Under the pieces are notes generated by a model, which saw nothing but the letters and a program-made list of their open reading frames with translations, searched no databases and was not told where the DNA came from. 64,000 nucleotides of DNA from Heritagella caecorum. Lineage in GTDB: Bacteria; Bacillota; Clostridia; Oscillospirales; Acutalibacteraceae. The translations under genes and the position numbers were made by a program. Shown here in pieces: positions 51,573 to 59,544 of this stretch. The stretch covers positions 6,805-70,804 of the forward strand of contig CAJFQL010000008.1 in the NCBI GenBank assembly GCA_904419035.1, in the 5' to 3' direction. Position 1 is the stretch's first letter, and each line of letters opens with the position of its first letter.

Positions 51573-53867
51573 TCAATAGCATCCGCAGTGCTGCAGCGGC
51601 ACATTGGGGTACTTTTTGCGCAGTTCCTCCAGCTTTTCCAGGCTGACCGGTTCACCGGCCCGCCGTCCGCACCGGGGACACACTTCATCAATAATACCAT
51701 TATACCCGCATACCGGGTCGCGGTCAACCGGGTGGTTCACGGAACCGTACCCGATGCCGGATTCCTTCATGCAGCGGATCACCGCTTCGAACGCATCCAG
51801 ATTCTTGCATACATCGCCGTCCAGTTCCACATAGCTGATATGGCCGGCATTGGTCAGCGCATGGTACGGTGCTTCGATCTGAATCTTGCGGAAGGCATTG
51901 ATGGGATAGTACACCGGCACATGGAACGAGTTGGTATAGTATTCCCGATCGGTAATGCCCGGCAGTTTGCCGTATTTCTTGGCGTCAATCCGCACAAAGC
52001 GGCCACTGAGCCCTTCGGCCGGAGTCGCCAGCAGCGACCAGTTCAAATGCGTTTTTTGGCTTTCGTCATCCATACGTTTGCGCATATAGGAGATAATCCG
52101 CAAGCCCAGTTGCTGGCTTTCTTCGCTTTCCCCGTGGTGTTTGCCGGTCAGGGCGACCAGCGTTTCGGCCAACCCGATAAACCCGATGCTCAGCGTGCCG
52201 TGTTTGAGCACTTCTTCCACCGTATCATACCGGCTGAGCTTTTCGGAATCGATCCAAACCCCCTGGCCCATGAGGAAGGGATAGTTATAGACCTTTTTGC
52301 TGCACTGGATCTTAAACCGGTGCAGCAGCTGTTCAATGCACAGATCGATGCGGTCGTCCAGCATCGAGAAGAACTTCTGCAAATCGCCGTGGGCTTCAAT
52401 CCCCAGGCGGGGCAGGTTGATTGTGGTAAAGCTCAAATTGCCACGCCCACAGGTAACTTCGCGGTTGGGATCGTACACATTGCCCATCACGCGGGTCCGG
52501 CAGCCCATGTAGGCCACTTCCGAATCATAATCGCCCGGACGGTAGTACTGCAGGTTGAACGGGGCGTCCAAAAAGCTGAAGTTCGGGAACAGGCGTTTGG
52601 CCGAAACCCGGATGGCCATTTTGAACAGGTCATAGTTGGGTTCGCCTTCGTTATAGTTGATGCCTTCCTTTACCTTGAAGATCTGTACCGGGAAAATCGG
52701 CGTTTCGCCATCCCCCAGCCCGGCTTCCGTAGCTTGCAGCAGATTCCGGATCACCATCCGGCCTTCCGGCGACACGTCGGTACCATAGTTGAGCGAAGAG
52801 AACGGCACCTGGGCGCCGGCCCGGGAATTCATGGTATTCAGGTTGTGTACCAGCGCTTCCATAGCCTGGTAGGTGGCGTTATCGGTTTCGTTATAGGCAT
52901 TGCTCTGGCAATAGACCGCTGCTTTTTCGGCTTCTTCGGGGGAAATCTTCCCTTCCATTTTTTCTACCAGATAGGCAGCCAGCTTTTTACCATAGGCTTC
53001 GGCTGTGCCCAGCGAAACATCCTTGCCCACATCTTCTTTGACCGCAGAAGTCCATTCATCGGCCTGTTCAAACGTAAACCCGAACCGCACCTGCAGGTAC
53101 TGGGCCACCGATTTAAAGTACTGTTTGCGGAACGTTTTGGTAACACCGGGCGCCATGGCGTAGTCAAAGTTTGGAATACTCTGGCCGCCGTGCATTTCAT
53201 TCTGGTTGGCCTGAATCGCAATGCAGCACAGCGCCGAATAGCTGCGGATGTCGTTGGGCTCCCGCAGGTACCCGTGGCCGGTGGAAAACCCATTTTTAAA
53301 CAGCTTGAGCAGGTTAATCTGGCAGCACGTTTCCGTCAGCGCGTAGAAATCTTTATCGTGAATATGGATATCGCCGTTGATATGGGCCTGGGCGATTTCG
53401 CGGGGAATGACATATTCATCATAGAAAGCCTTGGCCCCTTCCGACCCATATTTCAGCATAGTCCCCATGGCGGTGTCGGCGTCAATGTTGGCGTTTTCAC
53501 GCTTGAGATCCACTTCGGAGCTAGGCTGGAACGTCAGGTTTTCGTAAATCTTCATCAGATTGGCGTTCATTTCCCGCATTTTCTGATGTTCGGCCCGATA
53601 CAGAATGTAGGCTTTGGCCGTTTTGGGAAGGTCGCTTTCAATCAGCTTTTCTTCCACCATATCCTGAATCTCTTCCACATTGGGAATGGCGTCTTTTTGC
53701 TGTCCGGCATTGAGCGCATCGACTACCATAGCCGTTACTTTGTCAAGATCATAATCGCTCATGCGTTCCCCGGAAATATGAGAATTGGCCTTTAAAATGG
53801 CATTCCGGATTTTGCTGGCATCAAACAGAACCACTTCGCCATTACGCTTCATGATTGTCTGAATCAT
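51573..53867 (-). CDS. nrdD: Anaerobic (class III) ribonucleotide reductase, catalytic part lacking the radical domain
   Basis: Reduces ribonucleoside triphosphates under anoxia. 764 residues from the ATG at 53867. An N-terminal ATP-cone (MIKRNGEVVLF-like start, about 1-95) is followed by the ten-stranded barrel, including NLNTMNSRAGAQVPFSS and GRGNLSFTTINLPR. It ends with the zinc-site cysteines (VCGYNG, CPRCG, HCGCY). The usual C-terminal RxxGYL segment is missing and is supplied by the small gene just downstream. The promoter lies about 190 bp upstream with a 26-bp palindrome in the leader. Confidence 0.95.
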   Translation of the reverse strand: MIQTIMKRNGEVVLFDASKIRNAILKANSHISGERMSDYDLDKVTAMVVDALNAGQQKDAIPNVEEIQDMVEEKLIESDLPKTAKAYILYRAEHQKMREMNANLMKIYENLTFQPSSEVDLKRENANIDADTAMGTMLKYGSEGAKAFYDEYVIPREIAQAHINGDIHIHDKDFYALTETCCQINLLKLFKNGFSTGHGYLREPNDIRSYSALCCIAIQANQNEMHGGQSIPNFDYAMAPGVTKTFRKQYFKSVAQYLQVRFGFTFEQADEWTSAVKEDVGKDVSLGTAEAYGKKLAAYLVEKMEGKISPEEAEKAAVYCQSNAYNETDNATYQAMEALVHNLNTMNSRAGAQVPFSSLNYGTDVSPEGRMVIRNLLQATEAGLGDGETPIFPVQIFKVKEGINYNEGEPNYDLFKMAIRVSAKRLFPNFSFLDAPFNLQYYRPGDYDSEVAYMGCRTRVMGNVYDPNREVTCGRGNLSFTTINLPRLGIEAHGDLQKFFSMLDDRIDLCIEQLLHRFKIQCSKKVYNYPFLMGQGVWIDSEKLSRYDTVEEVLKHGTLSIGFIGLAETLVALTGKHHGESEESQQLGLRIISYMRKRMDDESQKTHLNWSLLATPAEGLSGRFVRIDAKKYGKLPGITDREYYTNSFHVPVYYPINAFRKIQIEAPYHALTNAGHISYVELDGDVCKNLDAFEAVIRCMKESGIGYGSVNHPVDRDPVCGYNGIIDEVCPRCGRRAGEPVSLEKLEELRKKYPNVPLQHCGCY

Positions 53868-54013
53868 CGGTCGGTTACCCCTCTCTGTTTTGCTGTTTTT
53901 GGTTCGAAACGTTTTTTCTGTATTCATTCCCCATGCAGTCCGTTTTCCTGAAATCATCCCTATCAAAACAGAAATACGGGTGAATGTATTTTTGAATAGT
54001 TTCCGCTTTTAGG

Positions 54014-54039
54014 AAGAACCACAATATATTGTGGTTCTT
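54014..54039. promoter_or_regulatory. Perfect 26-bp palindrome, candidate NrdR box, in the nrdD leader
   Basis: AAGAACCACAATA and its exact complement TATTGTGGTTCTT. The core CCACAATATATTGTGG resembles the NrdR-box consensus ACACwATATATwGTGT. A second, weaker match (ACACCATATATTGTAT) lies at 54156-54171, about 140 bp away rather than the usual closely spaced pair. Confidence 0.65.
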
Positions 54040-54064
54040 TTCCCTTTCGGAGGGAACGACTACT

Positions 54065-54093
54065 ATAATAGCCCAATACCGTATAAATTGCAA
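54065..54093 (-). promoter_or_regulatory. nrdD promoter
   Basis: TTGCAA and TATTAT with 17 bp on the minus strand. The predicted start site is about 20 bp upstream of the palindrome, and the weak second NrdR-like box is about 90 bp upstream. Confidence 0.7.
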
Positions 54094-54331
54094 GGCCTTT
54101 TTGGAAAAAACAATTTTTTTGGCATTCCTGTATATAGCTATTCTTTTTCCTTTTCACACCATATATTGTATAGACAAAAAAGCTTTTTCGCATAGCTGCC
54201 CGTTTTTTAGGCTCGGAACCAACCGAAAACCTTCTCTTTTCGCGGCAAGTCTTCCCCCTCTTTATAAAACTCATTTTATTAGTTTTCCATATTGCACACC
54301 GCCTATTTTCCATAAAGTGGGAATGGGCCGT

Positions 54332-54360
54332 CACATTTTGCCGCCTGTCCGCATAAAGTA
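54332..54360 (+). promoter_or_regulatory. Possible sigma-K/E-type sporulation promoter of the collagen-like gene
   Basis: CATAAAGTA (54352-54360) fits the CATAnnnTA -10 box of mother-cell sigma factors, with CACA near the expected -35 position (AC 17 bp upstream). No sigma-A promoter is evident for this gene. The motif is short, so chance is possible. The surrounding 576-bp gap otherwise holds the nrdD control region. Confidence 0.4.
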
Positions 54361-54443
54361 AAACAGACCGCCAATAGCCGGCTTTCTCTTTTTCGCAGAA
54401 AAGCGGCTTTTCACCGTCAAAAAGAAAGGAGCCTTGCTTTTTC

Positions 54444-54959
54444 ATGAATATCTATCGACCCAATGAACAGCATGGCTGTCAGCCCTGCTGTCCGCCTTGC
54501 CCCGTTTTTTGCCCGGTGCCCGGGCCGCAAGGGGTGCAAGGCCTACAAGGCCCTGTCGGCCCCATAGGCCCCACCGGCCCCCAAGGTGTACAGGGCTTAC
54601 AGGGTTCCACCGGGTCTGTAGGACCTGCGGGAGCCGCAGGCTCGGCCGGGCCGGCCGGCCCCACAGGGCCTACGGGCGCTACCGGAGTCACCGGTCCCAC
54701 AGGGCCCACGGGACCTACTGGTGCTACGGGAGTCACCGGGCCTACCGGTCCCACGGGAGCCACCGGAGTAACCGGGCCCACAGGGCCTACCGGAGCTACG
54801 GGACCCACCGGACCTACTGGGCCTACTGGGCCTACCGGACCGACTGCCACCGTGACCCCTGCGGCAGCTGTCGATCCGGCTACGAGTTCAACCGATGTTG
54901 TCACACAGTTTAACCAGCTGCTCACAAATTTGCAAGCCGCCGGTTTACTCAGCAGCTAA
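54444..54959 (+). CDS. Collagen-like (Gly-X-Y) surface or spore-coat protein
   Basis: 171 residues. A cysteine- and proline-rich head (CQPCCPPCPVFCP, residues 12-24) is followed by 36 uninterrupted Gly-X-Y triplets (G27 to T134), of which the last 21 all have threonine at Y (GPT, GAT, GVT). A short tail has an amphipathic helix (DVVTQFNQLLTNLQAAGLL). There is no signal peptide, as for BclA-type exosporium proteins deposited from the mother cell. Threonines in collagen-like spore proteins are sites of O-glycosylation in Bacillus, and a glycosyltransferase follows. Spore location is inference. Confidence 0.9.
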   Translation: MNIYRPNEQHGCQPCCPPCPVFCPVPGPQGVQGLQGPVGPIGPTGPQGVQGLQGSTGSVGPAGAAGSAGPAGPTGPTGATGVTGPTGPTGPTGATGVTGPTGPTGATGVTGPTGPTGATGPTGPTGPTGPTGPTATVTPAAAVDPATSSTDVVTQFNQLLTNLQAAGLLSS

Positions 54960-54969
54960 TTTTCATGAG

Positions 54970-54991
54970 GGGAGCCCGCTATAGGGCTCCC
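54970..54991 (+). other. Hairpin between the collagen-like and glycosyltransferase genes
   Basis: GGGAGCCC/GGGCTCCC with a six-base loop, 10 nt after the stop, without a T-run. It is more likely an mRNA stabiliser or processing site than a terminator, so the two genes can be one transcript. Confidence 0.6.
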
Positions 54992-55012
54992 GGTTCATAA
55001 AGGAGCCTATTT

Positions 55013-56101
55013 GTGATCACTGTCAGCCTGTGCATGATTGTGCGCAATGAAGAAGCCTGTCTGGCACATTGCCTTGCGTCCGTGCGGGATTTGGTGGAAG
55101 AAATCGTCCTGGTCGATACGGGCAGCACTGACCACACCAAGGACATCGCCCGTTCTTTTTCCTGCCGGATTTTCGATTTTCCATGGCAGGATGATTTCGC
55201 CGCCGCCCGGAATTTTTCCTTTGACCAGGCCTGTATGGATTTCTGTTTGTGGCTCGATGCCGACGACCGTCTATTACCGGAAGACCGGGAACGATTTCGC
55301 CGGTTAAAAGAAGAATTGACAACCGAAACCGATGTGGTGTTGCTGCCGTATCACACGGCGCTGCGGTCCGACGGCTCCCCCGCTTTTACCTGTTACCGGG
55401 AACGGCTGCTGCTGCGTAAAGACCGGTTCCGCTGGGAGGGGCGGGTTCACGAAGCCATCGCCCCCCGGGGCCGCTTGCAATACGGTACAGCAGCCATCAC
55501 CCACTGCAAAAAGGGGCCGGGGGATACCCGGCGCAACTTGCGTATTTTTGAAAATATGCTGGCACAAGGGAGCACGCTATCACCCCGGGAACAGTTCTAC
55601 TATGCCCGCGAATTGCAGCGCCATGGTCTTTTTTCGCAGGCAATCGAACATCTTTTGCCTTTTTTACAGGAAAAGGACGCCTGGATCGAAAACCAGATAG
55701 AAGCGTGCCGGAATTTAGCCCAATGCTATTATGTCCTGTCAAAACCAGATGAGGCGCTAGAGGCTCTGTTCCATGCTTTGGCCCTTTCCCTGCCCCGTGC
55801 GGAAATTTGTTGTGACATAGGGCTTCATTTTCTGGAGCATACGACGCCACCCCGGTATGAACAGGCGGCCTTCTGGTATGAACTGGCGCTGTGCTGTCCG
55901 CGCCGGGACCAAAGCGGTGGCTTTGTACTGCCGGATTGTTACGGATATATCCCGCATATGCAGCTGTGTGTGTGCTATTACGCCATGGGGAACCTTCAAA
56001 AGGCCCGGCAGCATCATGAAGCCGCCGGGCGCCTTCATCCCGATGACCCGGCCTATATGGCGAACTGCCGCTTTTTTGCATCGATCCCCCCAACACCATA
56101 A
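55013..56101 (+). CDS. Family 2 glycosyltransferase with C-terminal TPR-like region
   Basis: 362 residues from a GTG with AAAGGAG 7 nt upstream. The GT-A fold shows SLCMIVRNEEACLAHCL, LVDTGSTDHTKDIA and the metal-binding DxD in LWLDADDRLLPED, then RLLLRKDRFRWEGRVHE. Residues from about 190 are helical repeats of TPR type. Such fusions glycosylate proteins or peptides in several Bacillota. Its position 53 nt after the collagen-like gene suggests it modifies the threonine-rich triplets, which is inference. No membrane segment seen. Confidence 0.9.
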   Translation: MITVSLCMIVRNEEACLAHCLASVRDLVEEIVLVDTGSTDHTKDIARSFSCRIFDFPWQDDFAAARNFSFDQACMDFCLWLDADDRLLPEDRERFRRLKEELTTETDVVLLPYHTALRSDGSPAFTCYRERLLLRKDRFRWEGRVHEAIAPRGRLQYGTAAITHCKKGPGDTRRNLRIFENMLAQGSTLSPREQFYYARELQRHGLFSQAIEHLLPFLQEKDAWIENQIEACRNLAQCYYVLSKPDEALEALFHALALSLPRAEICCDIGLHFLEHTTPPRYEQAAFWYELALCCPRRDQSGGFVLPDCYGYIPHMQLCVCYYAMGNLQKARQHHEAAGRLHPDDPAYMANCRFFASIPPTP

Positions 56102-56133
56102 AAAATCCCCTGCCAAAAAGCAGGGGATTTTTT
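56101..56133. terminator. Bidirectional terminator after the glycosyltransferase gene
   Basis: AAAAATCCCCTGC/GCAGGGGATTTTT with loop CAAAAA; serves this gene and the convergent HD-domain gene. Confidence 0.92.
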
Positions 56134-56145
56134 CATGATTTAGTC

Positions 56146-56607
56146 CTAGACCGCCGGTTCACCGTTTTCCACCCGTTCCAAAAAAGCCAGGGCTTTACGG
56201 TACTTTTCCCGGCGGGCCAAGGCTTTTTCGGTACCGGCTTCTTCTTTTGGCCAACGGGTTTCGTCGCGATTATGACGTAAATCGGCCATTTTCACTGCTC
56301 GGGCAATCGGGTCAGGGGAAAGCTTCTGCACATACGTTTCGTACGGCACCGCCGAATCGTGCGTCAAATGTACCACCGCCTGTATAACAGCAGGCGAAAA
56401 TCCTTCTCTTTCCAGATCTTCCACTGTAAGGGGCGTATCTTCCAACACATCATGCAGCAGGGCGGCACACACGGTTTCTTCCGAGTGCATCTGTTCGGCC
56501 AGATGATAGGGATGAAAAATATAGGGAACACCCCCTAGATCCATTTGGCCGTGATGAGCCCGGTACGCCAGGCGCATCGCCTTTTTGGTTGCCTCGGTGT
56601 ATAGCAC
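56146..56607 (-). CDS. HD-domain protein (SpoT/RelA hydrolase-like)
   Basis: 153 residues from a GTG at 56607 (GGGGAGGGG upstream). The sequence YRAHHGQMDLGGVPYIFHP, then CAALLHDVLEDTPLT and KMADLRHN, is the metal-binding HD fold of (p)ppGpp hydrolases. No synthetase, TGS or ACT domain is attached, so it may be a small alarmone hydrolase (Mesh1-like) or another phosphohydrolase. It follows the zinc-ribbon gene by 23 nt. Confidence 0.85.
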   Translation of the reverse strand: MLYTEATKKAMRLAYRAHHGQMDLGGVPYIFHPYHLAEQMHSEETVCAALLHDVLEDTPLTVEDLEREGFSPAVIQAVVHLTHDSAVPYETYVQKLSPDPIARAVKMADLRHNRDETRWPKEEAGTEKALARREKYRKALAFLERVENGEPAV

Positions 56608-56630
56608 GGTTTGCCCCTCCCCGATTTGTT

Positions 56631-56840
56631 TTAATCCTGCACAATAAACCGGTTCCGGCATACCGGACAGCTGATCTCAATTTTCCCTTTGCCGGCCGGT
56701 ACCCGCAATTTTTGTCCACACTGGGAACAGAAAAAATAATTGTATTTTTGCTCCGGAGCCTGCGCGGAAACCGGTTTGCCACAAGAAGGGCAGAATTTCC
56801 CTCCGGCCGGAATCGCAGTTCCACATGAACGGCAAAACAT
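56631..56840 (-). CDS. Small double zinc-ribbon protein
   Basis: 69 residues from the ATG at 56840, with AGAGAGG 7 nt upstream. Two zinc ribbons: CRSCG...CPSCG in the N-terminal half and CSQCG...CPVC in the C-terminal half. No other domain. It is probably a metal-bound adaptor or nucleic-acid binder; function unknown. Precedes the HD-domain gene. Confidence 0.8.
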   Translation of the reverse strand: MFCRSCGTAIPAGGKFCPSCGKPVSAQAPEQKYNYFFCSQCGQKLRVPAGKGKIEISCPVCRNRFIVQD

Positions 56841-56992
56841 AAACATTCCTCTCTTTTCTACTCTGTATCGATGGGCGATAATTGTTTTATTATACCATGG
56901 TCCCTATAAAAATTCAAACAGCGGCTGTCACGAAAAACACGCTCTTTTATACGGATCATGCTGCTGCCGTAACGCGCAAAACCGTGCTTTAT

Positions 56993-57781
56993 TTATAGAA
57001 AATGCCGGTTTCGCAGCCACTCTACCGACTGTTTGAGGGCTGCAATCGTCTTTGTCTCCAACACAACGCGGCAATTGTGTTCCCCGGCTAACTGCAAATA
57101 AAAGGGAAGATCCAGCTCCCCCGTGCCAAGGGCCAGATGATCGCGGTGTCCCGCTGCGTCGTGCATATGCATATGGCACAGATGGTCCCGGTTTTGCCGT
57201 ATAAACGCTTCATCCAAACCACCGCAGCTGTGATTGTGCCCAATATCAAACGTGAGGCCAAAGACCGGAGACGACAAAAGCAGATCGATGGCTTCCCGCT
57301 GAAATGCGGGAAACCCATCGCAATTTTCCAATCCGATTTTAATCCCGGTCTGTCCGATAGCCTGTTCACATAAAAAGCGGAATTCCCTCATGCTTTTTAT
57401 GTACTCTTCCCGATATTGATCGAACAGATAGACCTTTCTTTCCGGCAAGGTAAAGTATACCCCTCGGGACAAGTGCATCGTAAGAACCGGGATTTGCAGT
57501 TTCTTCGCTAATTCTATGGTTTCTTTCACCGTACGCCGGTAACTGTCGGCCACATACGGATTAAAATCGCTGACATTTAAATTTTCATCCAGGTGAATGG
57601 TATAAAAGATACCCGCCTGCTTGGCGATTTTCTGTAACCGCACAGGATCCAATTGCGAAAGCTGGTACAAAGGTAGGTTCATGTTTAGTTCGATAAAAGA
57701 AAGGCCTAATTGTTTACAAAGGGCTACACACTCTTCCAATGTGCGGGTTTCTAGCAGCGTAGGCATTCCAAACATGGGCAT
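56993..57781 (-). CDS. Sugar phosphate isomerase/epimerase-like TIM barrel
   Basis: 262 residues from the ATG at 57781 with AAGGAGG upstream. The AP-endonuclease-2/xylose-isomerase-like fold has metal-ligand positions in IGLENCDG, LTFDIGHNHSCGG, CHMHMHDAAGHRDH and LETK. Substrate unknown. It lies downstream of tRNA-Leu, whose terminator ends just before it. The 150 bp after its stop show nothing notable. Confidence 0.85.
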   Translation of the reverse strand: MPMFGMPTLLETRTLEECVALCKQLGLSFIELNMNLPLYQLSQLDPVRLQKIAKQAGIFYTIHLDENLNVSDFNPYVADSYRRTVKETIELAKKLQIPVLTMHLSRGVYFTLPERKVYLFDQYREEYIKSMREFRFLCEQAIGQTGIKIGLENCDGFPAFQREAIDLLLSSPVFGLTFDIGHNHSCGGLDEAFIRQNRDHLCHMHMHDAAGHRDHLALGTGELDLPFYLQLAGEHNCRVVLETKTIAALKQSVEWLRNRHFL

Positions 57782-57826
57782 ACTGCCTTCCTCCTTTTCT
57801 AGCGACCTTTTTTCTATTTTATATAA

Positions 57827-57879
57827 CAAAAAATGGACACCAATTCGATACCTTCTGTATCAAAATTGATGTCCATTTT
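57827..57879 (-). terminator. Terminator of tRNA-Leu
   Basis: A long stem (AAAATGGACATCAATT with AATTGGTGTCCATTTT) topped by GATAC/GTATC and followed by TTTTTTG on the minus strand. Its 3' arm lies about 45 nt before the TIM-barrel gene. Confidence 0.85.
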
Positions 57880-57966
57880 GGTGCGAGGGAGGGGACTTGA
57901 ACCCCTATGAGCGTAATGCTCACTAGAACCTGAATCTAGCGCGTCTGCCAATTCCGCCACTCTCGC
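57879..57966 (-). tRNA. tRNA-Leu, anticodon CAG
   Basis: On the minus strand GCGAGAG pairs with CTCTCGC-like CCCTCGC in the acceptor stem. The D-arm GGCGGAATTGGCAGACGCG, anticodon stem CTAGA-TTCAGGT-TCTAG with CAG at the anticodon, a long variable arm and the T-arm GGGGTTCAAGTCCCC are all clear. CCA is encoded (57881-57879). The class II variable arm confirms leucine. Confidence 0.96.
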
Positions 57967-57998
57967 ATGTAGTGGGAATGTCGCTCACAACGAGGAAG

Positions 57999-58027
57999 AT
58001 TATATCACTACAAAAATGGATTGTCAA
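57999..58027 (-). promoter_or_regulatory. tRNA-Leu promoter
   Basis: TTGACA and TATAAT, both perfect, with 17 bp between, 33 bp upstream of the tRNA. Confidence 0.93.
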
Positions 58028-58140
58028 TCATTTTTTTACCATTTTCCGCTTTTTTCTCTTTGCGGCTTGGTACCGCCTCCATATTCTTTTTAATTTAGAC
58101 AAAAGTTTTTGCCAGCTTTTTTAAATTTCTATTTCTTTTA

Positions 58141-58169
58141 TTTACATGCATCAAAAAGTCTGTTATACT
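58141..58169 (+). promoter_or_regulatory. Lipoprotein gene promoter
   Basis: TTTACA and TATACT with 17 bp spacing, about 45 nt before the ATG. Confidence 0.75.
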
Positions 58170-58212
58170 GTAGGTGCTGCTTAATCCACGAACAAGGAAA
58201 GAAGGTAGATTT

Positions 58213-58998
58213 ATGAAAAAACTTCCCGCCCTCCTCATGTCTGGTTTTTTGGTGCTCTCGTTAGCTTCCTGCCAGTCCCCCTCACAAAATCCGGCCGAAG
58301 CCTATAAGGCGGCTTGCGAAAAAACGGCAGCGCTGACCGCTACCGAGTATGATGCCTCCCTGTCTGCCCAGATGGAAGCCAGTGGCATTTCCATGAATAT
58401 CGACATGGACATCGGCATGAAACTCGATATGAAAGACAAACAGAGCCCGAAAATGGCGTTGGATTTTTCCACGACTCTGTTTGGGCAGTCGGTTGACGGT
58501 ACGTTAGTGTGCACGGACGGCACCTGCTACATTTCCAGCATGGGAGAAAAATCCAAATTTGCCTATACGGCTGAAGATTTGACCAGTGTAGGCCTTGATA
58601 AAGGCATGTCCGTAGACCTGACTCTGCCGGAAGGAACCGAAATTACCACTAAACAAGAAGATGGCAACACCGTATACTGCTTTGAACTGTCCGGTGAAGA
58701 GTTAAAAAGCAGCAACTCGTTCCTGATGGATAGTTTAACAGAAAGCATGGGCGCTGACAATCAAATTGGCACTATTGCCTGTGAAATGTCGGTGAATAAC
58801 GAAGGATATGTGGTCCGTCAGGTTCTTTCCATTCCGATCACGACCAGCCAGAGTGGTGTCGAAATGACAATGAATATGGATCTGGATATGAAACTTGTCA
58901 ATTATGGCGATAAAGTGTCGATCACCGCGCCGGAAGACGCTTCCAGCTATCCGGAAGGCGATGCCGTCGACTTTGGTTCTCTGTTCTCTCTAACGTAA
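58213..58998 (+). CDS. Putative lipoprotein of unknown function
   Basis: 261 residues from the ATG at 58213. The signal peptide MKKLPALLMSGFLVLSLASC has an LASC lipobox, so the mature protein should be anchored by Cys20. The rest is a beta-rich domain with methionine-rich strands (ISMNIDMDIGMKLDMKD and VEMTMNMDLDMKLVN), reminiscent of LppX/DUF6612-type outer-face lipoproteins. A hydrophobic-cargo role would be speculation. It stands alone with promoter and terminator. Confidence 0.82.
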   Translation: MKKLPALLMSGFLVLSLASCQSPSQNPAEAYKAACEKTAALTATEYDASLSAQMEASGISMNIDMDIGMKLDMKDKQSPKMALDFSTTLFGQSVDGTLVCTDGTCYISSMGEKSKFAYTAEDLTSVGLDKGMSVDLTLPEGTEITTKQEDGNTVYCFELSGEELKSSNSFLMDSLTESMGADNQIGTIACEMSVNNEGYVVRQVLSIPITTSQSGVEMTMNMDLDMKLVNYGDKVSITAPEDASSYPEGDAVDFGSLFSLT

Positions 58999-59010
58999 TG
59001 GGTAAATGAA

Positions 59011-59041
59011 AAACCGGGCCTTCTATAGGCCCGGTTTTTTT
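59011..59041. terminator. Terminator of the lipoprotein gene, bidirectional
   Basis: AAACCGGGCC/GGCCCGGTTT with loop TTCTATA and T-runs on both strands. A second GCCCCG/CGGGGC hairpin (59044-59065) follows and overlaps the stop of the convergent Rrf2 gene. Confidence 0.9.
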
Positions 59042-59056
59042 ATGCCCCGCCTTCGG

Positions 59057-59476
59057 TTACGGGGCCTTTTTATTCGTTTGCAGCAAATCGGCAATGGTAA
59101 TCCCGTCAAAATAGTCATTGGTGAGGGTATAAAACTTTTTCCACATAGAAAGGGTCTTACAGTACGCCTGCCGGTTGCACGGTTCCGCCCCACAAGCCAG
59201 GCAAGCTACCGGCGCCAGATCCCCTTCTTCCAAGCGCAGAATCTCCCCTACGGTGTACTCTTCCGGGGCGCGGCTTAATCGGTACCCGCCACCTTTACCA
59301 TGGATGCCTTCTACCAGATTGTTTTTGGACAAAACCGGCAAAATCCGCTCCAAATATTTCAGGGAAATTTCCTGCCGGTCCGCTACTTCCTTCATGGGGA
59401 TATAGCCGTCTTCTCGGTGTTCCGCCAAATCGATCATCACCCGAAGGGCGTACCTGCCTTTCGTCGAAATCATCAT
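59057..59476 (-). CDS. Rrf2-family regulator, IscR-like
   Basis: 139 residues. The winged helix MMISTKGRYALRVMIDLA, KEVADRQEISLKYLERILP and the wing GKGGGYRLSRAP are classic. Cysteines in ACLACGAEPCNRQAYC give candidate Fe-S ligands, close to IscR. It lies downstream of the iscU-mnmA genes but has its own promoter (59504-59533). It may sense Fe-S status or cysteine supply for the neighbouring cysK-iscS-iscU genes; the direction of control is unknown. Confidence 0.92.
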   Translation of the reverse strand: MMISTKGRYALRVMIDLAEHREDGYIPMKEVADRQEISLKYLERILPVLSKNNLVEGIHGKGGGYRLSRAPEEYTVGEILRLEEGDLAPVACLACGAEPCNRQAYCKTLSMWKKFYTLTNDYFDGITIADLLQTNKKAP

Positions 59477-59503
59477 ACTAAAAACCTCGCTTTACTATAT
59501 CCC

Positions 59504-59533
59504 ATTATACAACGGAATTTGTAAAGTTTGCAA
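59504..59533 (-). promoter_or_regulatory. Promoter of the IscR-like gene
   Basis: TTGCAA and TATAAT separated by 18 bp on the minus strand, in the short gap after the mnmA remnant. Confidence 0.75.
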
Positions 59534-59544
59534 GATACGTCCCT

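Noticed and set aside
54311..54318. Second CATAAAGT box upstream of the collagen-like gene
   Set aside because: It continues GG rather than A and has no -35 partner; kept only the downstream box as a candidate.
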